A stretch of 64,000 nucleotides of DNA from Cephalotus follicularis (taxonomy: Eukaryota > Streptophyta > Magnoliopsida > Oxalidales > Cephalotaceae). The stretch spans positions 492,331 through 556,330 of the forward strand of contig BDDD01000174.1 in NCBI GenBank assembly GCA_001972305.1. Reading direction: 5' to 3'. The notes beneath the pieces are model-generated. The model was not told the origin of the DNA. It saw only the letters and a list, made by a program, of their open reading frames with translations, and did no database searches. This document shows positions 11,995 to 24,821 of this stretch, in pieces. Each line of letters starts with the position of its first letter. The stretch's first letter is position 1. The translations under genes and the position numbers were made by a program.

Positions 11995-13142
11995 GACTTA
12001 ATATTTATTAAGTCAAAAATGCATTTTTTTTAAAAAATCTCTCTTTTAATCTCTCTGACACTCTCTCCCTCTTTCTCTCTCAGCGCCTTCGTGCGTTTTA
12101 GCCGAGAGAGAGTGACGCTTCACGCGTCACTGCGCAGGGGTGCGTTTCGGCCGGAGAAGACGATGGCGCTTCGCGCCGGTGGCCGGGAAGAGGCGTGCGA
12201 CCTTCCATGGTAAGCCACCTCCCCTTTCCTCCCCGTTTTCTCCCTCATTCTCCTCTCTTTTTCTCCCTGGTGGTAGATGCGTTTTCTACCGCCGCTTGCT
12301 CCCAGCGCCACTTCCACCGCCGTTGATCACAGTGGGTGGAGCCAATCAATGGTTCTATCCATTTTGATCTTTGTTTTTCGTTTCCCGTGCATTTTGGCCG
12401 GCGTTTGTGCGTGGTGAGTCCACTGGCCGAGTTGACGCGTCGGGCTGCTGTGACTTGGCGTTCCGTGCTGAGTCACGGCGAGTCTTCGGTTGGGGTGTGT
12501 CGGGCTGGTGTCGCTGAGCCGTTTGGTGGCCGCTGATGACGCACGGCGAGTCAACCCCGTGACTCGCCACCAGTCGTTCTCTACGTTCTAGGCCGAGTCT
12601 CACCGAGTCTCGGCCACCAGCGTGTTCGTCGGGGTGTTGGCATCCACATATGTCAAGGCCGGTCAATAGCGTGTTGACCGAGACTCACTGAGTCCGAACT
12701 CAGTGAGTCACCGCCTCTAGCCACCGTGTTCCGGTGCGATTCCGGCGAGTCTCCTCCAGATTTGGGTTGAGCAGTTTTTTTCGAGTCCAGTGGTGTCAAG
12801 ATTGGAAAAACGTGGATTGTCCGAAAACCGACGGCGTTACCGGTGACCGGCATTTGCTACTGCAGGCGTGTAGAGGCAAAGTCGTGGAGCCTCCAACGTT
12901 GGTATGATTGCTTCACTCTTACTTTTATCTTTACCGACGTGTGTTCGGTTTATCTTTATGTGCATGCTTGATTTTTTTTTTGTTTGATTGTTAATTAAAC
13001 GGAGATCCTAGGCTTTTCAATTTGGTACTAAGATGTAAGTGTGGACCATGACTTTCAGTCTTGGTGTTTTTGAAAAATTAAAATCATACACACTTGCGTC
13101 ATAGGTCCAAATAGACCGGGAACCCTTGCCAGATTTCCAACA
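10568..13142 (+). repeat. Copia 5' LTR
   Basis: 2,575 bp, TG...CA. Contains a (GA)n tract (11956-11997), and a G+C-rich leader-like stretch (12100-12860) with GAGTCTCGGCCACC and an 11-bp perfect inverted repeat ACTCACTGAGT/ACTCAGTGAGT (12683-12708). A donor-like ATG|GTAAGCC lies near 12209. The G+C-rich part shares words with gypsy LTRs at 40088 and 60727 (see findings). Confidence 0.85.
11956..11997. repeat. (GA)n microsatellite in Copia 5' LTR
   Basis: Dinucleotide run; the 3' LTR has its counterpart at 31020-31060 with a different length. Confidence 0.9.
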
Positions 13143-15478
13143 AGTGGAATCTGAGCGATCCTGTTTAATTTCAATTGGACTTTAATTTCGGTTTTGGTGG
13201 CTATTTTGGAATAATGAAAGTACCTGAAATTCTGGTTTAATTCCCTTCCCATGGTTGTTTTATAAAATAAAATATTTTTTTTTTGAGAAACTAGGTTTTA
13301 AATAATCTAGTGGGAAGTTTACTGGAATGTCGGCGGACTTGTGGTATTATTTCGATTAGCCATCGGAAATTGAAATTACTTGTGTTTATTTAAAGTTTAG
13401 AGTGGATGTAGATTTTAAATGTCTTATGCATGATGGCTGGTTATGGGACTGAACCTAGCTTTTGATTTCTTTTGTGGATGGTTTAATTTGCTTTGTTAAC
13501 TTGTGCTTTTATTTGGTCTGTAATTTGGTTGCCTGCGAGCACCATTGATTCCTTATTTGTATTATTCTCTCTCTCCCTCCAATTTGTATTCCGTTCTTTA
13601 TTTTTAAATGTATTTTGAGAAATTTCTTTTTGTAAACAAAGAAGAGAAGAATAACAAAGGAGCTTGTAGAGGAAGATAAAGGAAGTTACAAGACCAAGTG
13701 AAGGCCATGTATGCGTGGTGCATTTTGTAATGTAGTTTTAAATAGTTCGCCTAGGAGATCTAGTGGTCACATTGGCATGTGTGATCACTCATAGATTTAG
13801 TCCCTGGCCAGACCATATTTATTTCTAAGTGGGAAATAGGTTGCATGAGATGGATGTTTTCCTTTTTTGCAAACAATCCAAACACGTCAAGCATGCTAGC
13901 CCCTCAATTGGATTGGAAGATAAAATCAATATAATTAACGACATGGTAATATATATAAAATTTGAAGAGACCAAATTCCTCCAAACATGTGAAATAATAA
14001 GTCCATAAGCGGTGGGACATAAGGCTGTCCCGTCGTTGGCCTTCCATAGTTTTCGTTGAATGGTGTGGACATATTGGGGATAGCACTGCCAAAGCAGAGG
14101 TCCCCCGTATGACCATTTCTGTTCAATTTCAGTGTGAGGTGCACTGGAAGGAAATAATCATGTTTTGGCACTCTGACAGGCCAAAGCGTGTGGGTGTCAA
14201 AACGGGTTCATTTCTTTAAGGATTGTGGGTTTGGACTTATACTGGGGTCATACTATTGGCATGCCAAAGCTGTGGATTGTATGAGTTGGGAGGCCGCAAC
14301 TTGTATCAGATATTACATTTTGGGCAAGAGGCCCTAATGTAAATATGGTGCTTTAAGCCTAACTATTCGCTATTGTGGTTTGTCATGCCAAAGCTGAGAT
14401 CATGATAGGGCGGGATAGATTCCGATCCCCACTAGGAGGCAAGAGGCTTCTCGAGTTCCACATTCGAGGTGTGGGATACGATTAGAATAGTGGGAGGAGC
14501 CATAATTAGAAAATACGAAGGATTATGGTAATAATATAAACGGAATGATCTGTTAATATTCTCTTTCTTTTTCCTCATATAGGTTGCTAGTTTTCACATA
14601 CTTGATTATATACTCAAATTGGCGAACAGGAAAAACCAATTTCAAACACGCTTTAACACTCCAAAACTCGATCATCTGTATTTCACTGAATAGAAACGCG
14701 TTTAGTGTAATATTATCACGAGCATGAGAGTCACTCATGTCATAACTATGATAACCCCGAGCTAGTGAATGATGTATCCGACTATCACAAGGCCAGTTGG
14801 GCTTAATGGTGGGATGACGATTATAGAGTTCGTACCCTATCAATTGTTGGCATGTTGACACAATTCCGCATGATCGGGTTATGCACTCACAGGCCTTGTG
14901 TGTCATGCTTAAACAACTCGAGGAGTTGTATGGCACCCAGTCGAGGACTGTAAAGGTAGATTTTGACCAAGAGAGGTTAAGGTCGTCTGTGATACCTCAA
15001 TTTTCTACTTGAATAATCTCAAGGGGAGATAGATCAAGTGAATATAAGTTCCAAGGGTGAAAACCCAAGGAAGAGGCAGCTAGTGCAAAGGGCATTCCAT
15101 TATAGAAAAACGATATAAAATTTTTATATGGAGTTTGCCTACTTCCATTGTGGGAAGCTGAGGCAATTGGAAGAGATATAATTTGTTCCTATAGTCCAAA
15201 GCAGGAAATACCTTATGGTTAGGTACTTTCATGTTTTATCTAGTTTACAATGTAAGTTCAATTTGAGTAGTTGCCTCAGATTGTGAGACTAACATTTGTA
15301 ACTCTTTGCAGGTTGCTGAGAGACGCTAGATAGCTGAGGGAGCTGACAAAGTTATGGACTAGCGCCATGGTGATGCATCAAGGATTCACACCGATGCAGT
15401 TGGCATTTATGAATTGTATATTTTTTTAAATGGTTATGTAATAAAGATTTGATCTATGTATATGAAGAACATTGTATG
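13143..15478 (+). pseudogene. Copia leader and gag remains
   Basis: 13143-14540 is a long non-coding leader with phrases such as CATGCCAAAGCTG repeated near 14260 and 14390. 14570-15230 contains degraded gag; the clearest island near 14880-14960 reads QALCVMLKQLEELYGTQS, the W/L-x2-L-x3-YG pattern of Copia gag. Ends at the composite insertion at 15479. Broken beyond function. Confidence 0.55.
13145..13156 (+). promoter_or_regulatory. Copia primer-binding site
   Basis: TGGAATCTGAGC, 2 nt after the LTR, two mismatches to the initiator Met-tRNA complement. Confidence 0.6.
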
Positions 15479-15654
15479 TGTAAGAACCGCAATTTCAATT
15501 TGATGTATATTGATCCGAATATTGAAATAAAATATACATTTTAATTGAATTATTGTCCAATTGTTATGTTCTTCAGTGATTATTAATGTTTGAAAAGAGT
15601 TGGGATTCAAATTGGTGGAAATCCACTCAAGAAAACCCTAATTTCACCCTTGAC

Positions 15655-16830
15655 AGTCGACTGCCATAGACGAACAGCCGACTGCCTGACTCGTGGCATG
15701 TCCAGTCGACTGCCCGATGAATCCAGCCGACTGTAATTTCGACAGAACCTGTGTCTGTGCAGGTGTCACACTTAGCTTGGCGTGGCATGCATGGGGGCTA
15801 CGTGTCCTAAGCTGCCATGACAGGAAATGAGACGCCTTGCATGCCCTTGCATGTGCTCTGCAAACCAGACCTGCACCTGCAACATTGAAAGAAGAAATTA
15901 GCAAGAAAACATGCATGTGAGAGAGAGGAAGAAAGAGAGAAATGTTAGAGCAATTGATTCTCTGGCAAATCCGTGGCTTATATCAACTGATGAGTGTTGT
16001 GAAGTGGTGTTAGAAACACTGAATATTGAAGAGAATTGCTGTGGAGTTGAAGGATTGCTTGTAGAACTTGCTTTGGATGCATATTGAGATGTGAAGCTCA
16101 AAGTGGAACTTGGAAGACTTGAGCATCTCCGGGTAAGTGCAAATCCGAACCTGTTGATGTGTATTGTAATCCTACAGTAGATTAACTAGGAGAATGCTTA
16201 ATCTCTTCTACCATGGTTGATTAACATTCTAGGAGTTATGGAATTAATGGAATTAGCACTTAGTGCATGAATGAATGAAATCTCTAATTGGATAGTAGGT
16301 TGTTATTAACCATAATTACCTACTGAATTTCTTCATGGTGTGCATGTACACCTACTGGTCTCTAAGAGATCATGAATTGAAATGGTTAGACATGCATGAG
16401 ATGTGTTAACAAGGAAATTGAGATGAGCTTAATAAAACTAATGAATTAAGCTACTGAGTTTAATGAATAAAGTTACTGAATTAATGAACAGATGCACATG
16501 TTTATAACATGCATGCATAGATTGAACCCCCTGAAATTTAAGGAATTGGTTGTGGAAGCTTGGAAGAGACTTGGAAAGCTTCAAAGAGATAGATCATTCA
16601 ATTGATATTGGGATAGCAATTGAGGTAGGGGTAGTGATATGTATTGGAAGATATGTTCATGCATGTCTGTATGTTGATTTTCACATTGCATTGAATTGAT
16701 TGAACACTGAATTGCATGATATAAAACTGGTCTGCCTACATTTCTGGGCAAAACCAGTCGACTGGCATCAAATGCAGTCGACTGCCACACCAAACAGCCG
16801 GCTGGTTCTTGAGGCAGCCGACTGTTCTGG
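15655..16830. repeat. CAGTCGACTG / CAGCCGACTG motif clusters
   Basis: Four words in 15655-15735 and four in 16754-16830: palindromic CAGTCGACTG, near-palindromic CAGCCGACTG and palindromic-core CAGCCGGCTG. One cluster lies upstream of the donor-like site at 16133 and one downstream. Confidence 0.85.
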
Positions 16831-17845
16831 GCTGGAACTGCATAATGTTCAATGAATTGTTACTGTTTGCAATTGTTGTTGATTTGTACATGTTACCAAC
16901 ATAATGTACCTACTGTATGATGCTAGTTAACATCATTAATACTGAATTGTCACTGATTGAATGAATCATGTGCTATATGAACAATTATGGTTTTAAACCT
17001 CCGTTCAAATGCGAACTACTAATCGCAAGAACTACTGATTTGTTAATGTTAATGAAAATACTATTTATGCTAGTATAAACCTACTGTATGATGATATTTA
17101 ACACCATTGTTACTGATATTTCTATAATTAAACAAGATATGTGCTATAGGCACAAATGATGGTTTTGAACATTATTTCCAATGAAAACTATTATTACCAA
17201 AATTACTAATTGATATATGCTATTTATATTAGTATATATCTACTGTTTGGTGATATGAACACCACTTTTACTGATAATTTCAAGATCAAAACCATTTATG
17301 GAACTTGAACCAAAAATCATGATAGTTCACTATCATTTTTAAAAGAAGATTATTGTTGAGATAAACTACTGATTTATCAATTACTGATTGTGAAATACTA
17401 TTTTCACCTACTGTTTACTACTGATTGTACTGATTGAATTGATTGTCTATGCTACTGCCGTAGTTCGGTGATGGAGGTTATCACTGACTATGGATGTGAT
17501 CCTGGGTGCCAGGAGTTGGCCAGAGTATCACCTACTGTCTGCACAATGCAGAGCTACTGTTAAACTACCCGCCAACGCCGGTAGTAACTGATACCTTTTC
17601 TATCATTCTCGGAGTGTAGGGTGATAGTTAGGTGGTGCACAGTTGGGGGCTAGGAGTTAGCGACATGTGACACCCAAACCACTGAACGACTGAATTGATT
17701 GTACCCTTGTGCGGTATCTTTGCATATGTACTGTTTATGGCCACTTGGCATGACTGCTATATATTGGCATACTGAAATGATATTTTGATATAAACTGTCA
17801 TATATACTGCATTCATATATTCTTCTGCATACACTATCTTCCTGC

Positions 17846-17885
17846 TTAGCCAAGTGAGGACAACGGCTAACCCCTACCATTACAG
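17846..17885 (+). promoter_or_regulatory. LTR hairpin plus acceptor-like CAG
   Basis: TTAGCC (17846-17851) pairs with GGCTAA (17865-17870); CTAAC overlaps the 3' arm; CAG at 17883-17885. Confidence 0.55.
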
Positions 17886-18224
17886 ATTGAGCGAGGACGT
17901 TCGGAGTCTAGCTGCCGAAGATTCTGAAAGTTTCTGATATCGTTTTAAGGTTGTTATTTTACTGTTATTTTTAGTACTGTAATGAACGAACGAATCACAC
18001 CTTGTTACTGTTGTATTCCTTATGATAAGGATATTGTTGAAATGTAACTTGTACCGCACGTAGTATGGGATGCGTGCGAAGACTTATATTATGCATTCTG
18101 GCGTATTGACTATTTTACGCATACTATTTTATACTGTTAAATGTGATGCTGGAATGTATGTTTAATACTGATACTACCATATATGCTCGTCTAAGTTTAT
18201 GGCACCGAAAGACGGGGTGTGACA

Positions 18225-18643
18225 AAAGCGTAGGCGTTCAAAACGTTGGAGTCGACCGTCACCTCAAAGCGCTGACGCTTAGTCTTTGGCGTCGACGCTT
18301 AAGCCGCTTTAAATTGAAGTTGCGTTCACTGGTTTAATCAGCCGACGCTTTGCACTAAGAGCAGACGCTTAGTACCCCAAAGTGCAGACGCTTGAATTTT
18401 GAGCGTCGACGATTTAAGTGTTTCTTCTACTTCTCCAAGTGCTTCACCGGTAGACGCTTTGTTCTTGTCTCGACTGTCTCTCAAAGCGCTGACACTTTAA
18501 GCTTGGGCGTCGACGGTCTGAGCTGTGTCTGCAGAAATCTTGTTCTGTTTTTCTCACTTTATGGCTATCTTGCACATCAAGAAACTTTGTCAAATACAAA
18601 TATGTTATCATCAAAACTTAGGATTGAGACATAAATGTCAACA
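18225..18643 (-). repeat. Sirevirus 3' LTR, part
   Basis: Matches 25337-25755. Minus-strand start TGTTGACATTTATGTC at 18643. Rich in AAAGCGCTGACG / GGCGTCGACG words. Confidence 0.85.
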
Positions 18644-18657
18644 ATCTCCCCCTTTTT
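18644..18657 (-). promoter_or_regulatory. Polypurine tract (minus strand)
   Basis: Minus-strand AAAAAGGGGGAGAT directly before the LTR start, identical to the tract at 44451-44464. Further CTCCCC runs at about 18775, 18800, 18890 and 18915 make a purine-tract series, a known Sirevirus trait. Confidence 0.8.
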
Positions 18658-19440
18658 GATGATGACAAAATTTGTTTCACTTTAAGCATAATAAATGTTA
18701 AGTTAAAAATATTAACACATAAAGAGTACAAAGTAAAGATTTGAGAACTTTGTTAAGTGCTCAAAGGCAATAGCTCCCCTTGAGTTTATTACCTCCCCCT
18801 TAGTCATATAAGGGATAATTTACTTTGTCATTAATTCCATAATGCATTATTATGCTATCTCTCAATTTCTCTCCCAATCTTTCTCAATTTCTCCCCCAAT
18901 CTTACAATACCATTCTCCCCCTTTTTGTTATCATCTCAAAAGGGTTTAGAATGCTATATCCAAAACCAAAAAAATAATGGCATTTGAGCATACAATTCAT
19001 GCTTCAAATTTTAACTTTTCAACAAGTAATGTTACCATTGTGAACAATTTAAAAACCAAACATTTCAAACATGTAAACATGCTGCAAAAAACAACATTCA
19101 TACAATTTAGACCTGTGCATATTGAGATCAAAACAATGCATAGTCCACATTGAACAACCTACTAATCCAAACATACCAAAACCCATTATTTCAAAGAATC
19201 AACACACAATCTGCATAGAGTCTTTCGTCATTTCATATATCAAGCTGCACAATTCAAGTCCAACACATTAAAACAAACCACATTGCATTAACATATGTCT
19301 TACTCATTGAACATAACAAAGTCATTTCACAATAGAATATGTTACAAATACCAAATCCAATTTGTACAAGCTGAGATTACAAACCACAAGTCTATAGCAA
19401 AAACAAAAGAAAATGCAAATGAGACATGAGATGCATATGC

Positions 19441-20691
19441 TTATTCATCCATGTGAGTGCCCTCATCACCACCTCCGACCTCTCCCTCCATATCGTCGAT
19501 TGCAGCACCGTCCGAGGGATTGTCGTCGTGGCTAGAGGATGAAGATATGAGTCCTCCATACTCGATAATGCCGGTGTCAGCAAAATTTTTGGCAATCTTC
19601 TTCTGTCGCCTCCTCACGCACTGCATACTCATCTTCATTTCCGCAATATTCTGCTGCATGCCTTTGATAGCATCGAATATCTCATCTAGCCTATTCCTTG
19701 GAAGATGGACATTTGGGATTGGTTGAGCTTGAGGTTCGATCTGTAGAGGTATGTTTTCAGCTTCTTCCCCTATCTCGGCTTCTCCTTCCTCTTCCACTAC
19801 TCTATTGGAGTCCTCGTCTCTCGGAATCCACGTACCAAGCCTCTTGTGCTTTTTGAATCCCATTCTCCCAAGGGTTCCTTTTCCAAGTTTGTCAGCACTT
19901 TGGAGATCATGGTGCACTTCTCCAGAAAGGTCGATATGGAAAAATTGGAGAATCTTGGTGATTATATTGCTATAACCTAATCTCGCATTCTGACATTCGT
20001 GAATCGAATGCATATGGTTGATCACCAGGAAGGGAACATTTATTTTTCGCCCGGTAATGAAGTGATACATAGTGTAGGCTTCCATGTGGGTCACTTCATC
20101 GAAGCCACCGGCTTTTGGTAGAATGTGCGTACACACTGCACGGTGTAGGAATCTATAGTCCAAGGAGAGATTCCTAGTATACATCCTCTGAATATAATCA
20201 ACATTATCACCAAATAACACACACACGCAGTCTTGTTTATCAATATCATCTCTATTCACCCAAGACCTTTGATTCCAACCCATAGCACCACCGTTTGGTA
20301 TACTCAATATATTGTTTAGTCTCCTCAAGTCTAAATAAATTGTCTTATTTTTAACCGTAGTGGTTAAACTATCCGTAGAGCTACAATAGATATGCACATA
20401 GAACTCTTTCATGAGTTCGGGATAACTAGGCAAATTAAGAGAGAGAAAAGGTTGTAAATCTTGAAACCTAATCCACTCAACTATGGGAAATCCTTCTCTA
20501 GAGCAAAAATCAAAGTCTAATACTTTACCTACAAGTATTTTCCTATTGAAATAAGCTTCTGGGTACCTAGGTTTAGAGGGAATCACCTCAGGAGTTGCAG
20601 ATGTAGTGGCTGTCCCCTTCCCCCTTTTCCCAGCAGCTTTCTTCTTGCCCTTGGAGCCTTGTCCTTCCTCAAGATTCTTGGTTCTAGTCAT
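19441..20691 (-). CDS. Sirevirus third ORF (accessory protein, function unknown)
   Basis: 417 codons from MTRTKNLEEGQ to HMDE. An upstream in-frame ATG at 20742 exists, but MTRTK matches MPRTK of the homologous ORF at 38875. Layout: basic K/G/S-rich N-terminus (residues 1-45); a central alpha-helical domain of about 270 residues with islands FCSREGFPIVEW, ELMKEFYVHIYC, LRRLNNILSIP, LSLDYRFLHR and RMGFKKHKRLGTW; a short helix MQQNIAEMKMSM; and an acidic D/E/G-rich tail. No signal peptide or membrane segment is visible, so it does not look like an envelope. I recall the central domain as the family called 'putative plant transposon protein', but could not search. It follows pol as in Sireviruses. 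Coding frame looks whole, within a broken element. Confidence 0.75.
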   Translation of the reverse strand: MTRTKNLEEGQGSKGKKKAAGKRGKGTATTSATPEVIPSKPRYPEAYFNRKILVGKVLDFDFCSREGFPIVEWIRFQDLQPFLSLNLPSYPELMKEFYVHIYCSSTDSLTTTVKNKTIYLDLRRLNNILSIPNGGAMGWNQRSWVNRDDIDKQDCVCVLFGDNVDYIQRMYTRNLSLDYRFLHRAVCTHILPKAGGFDEVTHMEAYTMYHFITGRKINVPFLVINHMHSIHECQNARLGYSNIITKILQFFHIDLSGEVHHDLQSADKLGKGTLGRMGFKKHKRLGTWIPRDEDSNRVVEEEGEAEIGEEAENIPLQIEPQAQPIPNVHLPRNRLDEIFDAIKGMQQNIAEMKMSMQCVRRRQKKIAKNFADTGIIEYGGLISSSSSHDDNPSDGAAIDDMEGEVGGGDEGTHMDE

Positions 20692-20805
20692 GATTGATGT
20701 TGTATGAAGGTCTAACTTTGATTTCCGAGTGAAAATCGCCAAGAAATCGCCGGAGAGGGAGTGTTTAGAAGTTAGGGTTTATGAAATGTGCGTAAAACAG
20801 AGTGG

Positions 20806-20965
20806 CAGACGACGCTTTCTAACTTAAAACGCGACCAAAGCGTCGACAGAATTGGTTTAAGCGACGGTGCTTAGACCAATTTCCCCAATTTTGAACCCTA
20901 ATTTTGCTTTAAAGCGCTGACGCTTTAAAAGCAACGGTCGGCGCTTTCTCTGTTTTTCTGTAGAT
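20806..20965. repeat. Motif array in pol-ORF3 spacer
   Basis: AAAGCGTCGAC, AGCGACGG, AAAGCGCTGACGCTTT and GGTCGGCGC words between the third ORF and pol, in the same flavour as this element's LTR. Confidence 0.7.
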
Positions 20966-21066
20966 TTGCCATATATGCGCGAGAACGAATGCAAATGATG
21001 CAAACATGAAAAAATAAGCATTTTTAGCAAGCATACATATTCATAACAGCCATAGAAACATGTTAC

Positions 21067-23424
21067 TCAGTCAATTTCACACGAACCAAATTCCAATCTA
21101 AATTTCGAGAAGGTTTGTTCATCTAGAGGTTTGGTGAATATGTCCGCGACTTGTTCTTCGGTCGGGACGAAAACTAATTCTATATCACCTTTTTCAATGT
21201 GGTCTTTTATGAAATGATATCTAATGTCTATGTGCTTTGTTCTAGAGTGATGTACGAGATTTTTTCCTAAGCATATAGCACTAGTGTTATCACACCTAAT
21301 TGGAACATTTACAAAGTTAAAACCATAATCAAGAAGTTGTTGCTTCATCCACATGATTTGTGCGCAACAACTGCCTGCGGCAATATATTCGGCTTCGGTA
21401 GTCGAAAGAGCTACCGAATTTTGTTTCTTGCTAAACCAAGAAATGAGCATATTGCCTAAGAATTGACATGTGACACTTGTGCTCTTTCTATCCACCTTAT
21501 ATCCCCCAAAATCGGCATCGGAGTAATTGTGTAGGTCAAATGATGATTTCCTAGGATACCATAATCCTAAGGACGGTGTATATGCTAAATATTTAAAGAT
21601 GCGTTTTACGACATGCAAATGAGATTCTTTGGGACAATCCTGAAATCTAGCACACAAGCATACACTAAACACGATATCCGGCCTACTTGCCGTTAAATAG
21701 AGCAGCGATCCAATCATACTTCTATATAATTTTTGATCGATTGACTTACCTTGCTCATCCTTGTCAAGCTTTGTTGTTGTGCTCATGGGTGTCTTGCTCT
21801 TTTTAGCATTCTCCATCCCAAATCTCTTAAGTAAGTCCTTGACATACTTTGATTGATTGATGAAGATACCTTCCTCCAATTGTTTGACTTGAAGTCCAAG
21901 GAAGTAATTTAGCTCACCCATCATGCTCATTTCGAATTCCACAAGCATAATCTTAGCAAAGTTCTTGCACAAGTTTTTGTTAGTAGAACCAAAAATGATA
22001 TCATCTACATATACTTGAACAATCAAAATTTCATCGTTGACAGTTTTTGTAAAAAGGGTAATGTCAATGGTGCCTCTTTTAAAACCATTTTCAAGTAAAT
22101 AACCACTTAGCTTTTCATACCAAGCTCTTGGAGCTTGTTTTAAGCCATATAAAGCCTTTGAAAGCTTAAAAACATGGTCGGGATAAAGAGGGTTTTCAAA
22201 CCTGGAAGGTTGTTCCACATACACTTCCTCCTTTAATAACCCATTTAAAAAAGCACTTTTCACATCCATTTGAAAAAGAGTAAAATCTTTAAAAGATGCA
22301 TATGCAAGCAACATGCGTATGGACTCTAATCTAGCTACGGGTGCATATGACTCATCAAAGTCAATTCCCTCTTCTTGGGAATAACCCGTAGCAACCAACC
22401 TAGATTTGTTTCTAATAACAATTCCTTGGTCATCTACCTTGTTCCGATAAACCCATTTTGTTCCTATTATGTTTTGATTACTAGGCCTAGGTACTAGGTT
22501 CCATACTTTACTCCTTTCAAATTGATTCAATTCCTCTTGCATGGCATTGATCCAATTTTCATTCTTTTCGGCCTCATTTATGTTTTTAGGCTCGATTTGA
22601 GATAGGAATGCAATGTAATTATGATTAATGCTAGATCTAGTAGAAACACCTAATCTATGGTTGCCTATTACGGCTTCATGAGGATGTCCTCTTACCACAT
22701 TCAAGGTCTTGTCATGAAGAGCCTCTTGATAGCTTTCTTGAGAGGTCTCTCCTTCGGTAGACTCCTCCCTTTTTGCTTCATCTAGATTAATCTTGCTAAC
22801 ATCATTTTCAATGAAATCTACACAATCATCAACATTAACTTCTTTTGGAAGTTTAGGGTTAGATTCATAAAAAATAACATGCATTGATTCTTCAACTAAT
22901 AGAGTTCTTTTGTTAAAACATCTATAAGCCCTACTAGTGGAAGAATAACCAAGAAATATGCCTTCGTCGACCTTGGAGTCGAATTTTCCAAGATGCTCTT
23001 TTCCATTATTGTGGATAAAGCACTTGCATCCGAAGGTATGAAAATTACTAATGTTGGGCTTTCTCCCCCTCCATAACTCATATGGAGTCTTTTTGAGAAT
23101 TGGCCTAATTGATATACGATTAAGGATATAACATGAAGTATTTATTGCTTCAGCCCAAAAATATTTTGGTAAAATATTTTCATTCAAAAGTGTTCTACAC
23201 ATTTCTTGTAGAGTTCTATTTTTCCTCTCAACAACCCCATTTTGTTGAGGTGTTCTAGAAGTGGAGAACTCATGATAAAAGCATGATGTAGAGGTATGAC
23301 CATTGTTACCACAAATATTGCAAGACACAACTACATGTCTTTTATGCACATTATTTCTTCTATAAAAACAAGATGAAAAAACATGACCATATTTACCACA
23401 ATGTGTACACATGTTCTTACTCAT
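21067..23424 (-). pseudogene. Sirevirus pol (integrase end, RT, RNase H)
   Basis: 785 codons in one frame, N-terminal to C-terminal: two CCHC-like knuckles ([14 protein letters not shown] and [14 protein letters not shown]), integrase C-terminal part ([33 protein letters not shown]), Copia RT ([43 protein letters not shown]), and RNase H ([46 protein letters not shown]). It reverse-transcribes and degrades the RNA template by family. Part of a broken element. Confidence 0.85.
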
Positions 23425-23492
23425 GGCATTTTTCTTATGATAACATTATGAGAGCGTGTGTCCATGTTTACCACAAAAATTACATGATCTAA

Positions 23493-24820
23493 TCAAATTC
23501 TTCCTAAACATGGCATTCTTTTATGGAAGCAAGTGAAAGATGTGTGTCCAATTTTACCACAATAATCACACATGGTTTTCTTTTTAGTCTTAGCCTTTTC
23601 AACCTTTTCCTTTTCAATTTTCTCCTTCATATCAAAGAATGTTTGATAAAGCTTAACATTGTTCATTTCCTCATATCCTAGGCCGGCTTTATCAAAAACA
23701 CATCTTTGCATCCCAAGGAGATTTTCAAGCTTCTCACTACTATTAGAAAACTTTGAGAAGGTTTTCTTTAAAGCTTCTATCTTCTCCTTGATATTTTTGT
23801 TCTCCTTAACAAGGTATGCTATTTCATTTTCCAGGAGGTCTACCTCAATTTCATTTGAGGTTTCTTCCTTAGCCAATTTTAGTTCGTCATTTTCATTTGT
23901 TAATGACTTAACCTTTTTCTTCAATGAAGCAATCATAGAACTATATTTTTGTACTAATAATACAAGTTCGTCATATGTTACCTCATCGTTTTCTTCTTCT
24001 TCTTGTTCCTCCAAAGCCATCAAAGCTATTTGTGCCACCTCTTCATTTGAGTCTTCATCCGAACTGGACTCATGACAATCATCCCAAGTTGCGATCATAG
24101 CCTTCTTCTTCTTTTTCAAAATGTCCTTCTTCTTGAGGCGAGGGCAATCACTTTGTAGTGCCCCGGTTTATTGCACTCGAATCATATAATTTCTTCAAGC
24201 TTGCTTGGCTCTCCCTTTTGGTGGAATTTCTTATTTGGTCTTCCACCAAATTTCTTCTTGCTAGCAAGGAACTTTTTGAACCTCCGGGTGATGAATGCTA
24301 GCTCATCATGATCATCATGATCATCATCCTCGGAGTCTTTGGTTTGGGATGATTTTAATGCCACTATCTTCTTCTTCTTCTTCTCCTTTTCTTCATCATC
24401 ATCCTTCTTTTGCATTGATAGTTCATGAGTCATCAATGACCCAAGAAGATCTTCAAGTGGGAGGACGTTGAGGTTCTTTGCTTCCTCAATTGCTGTGACC
24501 TTTGGCATCCAAGTCCTTGGTAAGCACCTAAGAATTTTTCTCACCATTTCACTGTTAGAATAAGTCTTATCTAAAGCTTGTAATGCATTTATAATGTTTG
24601 TAAATCTAGATAACATGGATTTAATATCTTCGTTCTCATTGATGGTAAAGATTTCATAATCATGTACAAGCATGCTGATTTTGGCCTCCTTAACTTGATT
24701 GGTCCCTTCGTAGGTGACCTCAAGTCTATCCCACATTTCCTTGGCGGAAATGCAAGATGAAATTCTATTGAAGTCATTAGAATTTATAGCACAAATAATG
24801 ATATCCTTGAGTTTCCACTA
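23493..24820 (-). pseudogene. Sirevirus gag
   Basis: Reads from about 24820 to 23493. UBN2-like core with MWDRLEVTYEGTNQVKEAKI, MVRKILRCLPRTWMPKV and LEDLLGSLMTHEL, then lysine-rich linkers, a long coiled-coil-like region (about 60-140 of the downstream frame) and a CDYCGKIGHTSFTC knuckle. Sirevirus gags are known for an extended C-terminal coiled region. Broken. Confidence 0.8.
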
Positions 24821-24821
24821 G

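Larger units (their letters stand above)
15479..18224 (+). repeat. Chromovirus-type LTR, CAGTCGACTG flavour
   Basis: Starts TGTAAGAACCGCAATTTCA, comparable to TGTAACGCCCGGAATTTTC of the family, and ends GGGGTGTGACA. 2.75 kb. Motif clusters at 15655-15735 and 16754-16830, donor-like GG|GTAAGTGC at 16133, hairpin plus CAG at 17846-17885 (339 nt from the end). No internal region follows; it abuts part of a Sirevirus LTR at 18225. Upstream flank is GTATG; see the finding on the composite. Confidence 0.75.

Noticed and set aside
12120-12853. Open frames of 65-103 codons in the Copia LTR (and copies at 31160-31940)
   Set aside because: Not kept between the two LTR copies as proteins; explained by high G+C.
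23659-24075. 138-codon + strand frame
   Set aside because: Antisense shadow of Sirevirus gag; serine/phenylalanine-rich as expected from the reverse of a lysine/glutamate-rich coiled region.
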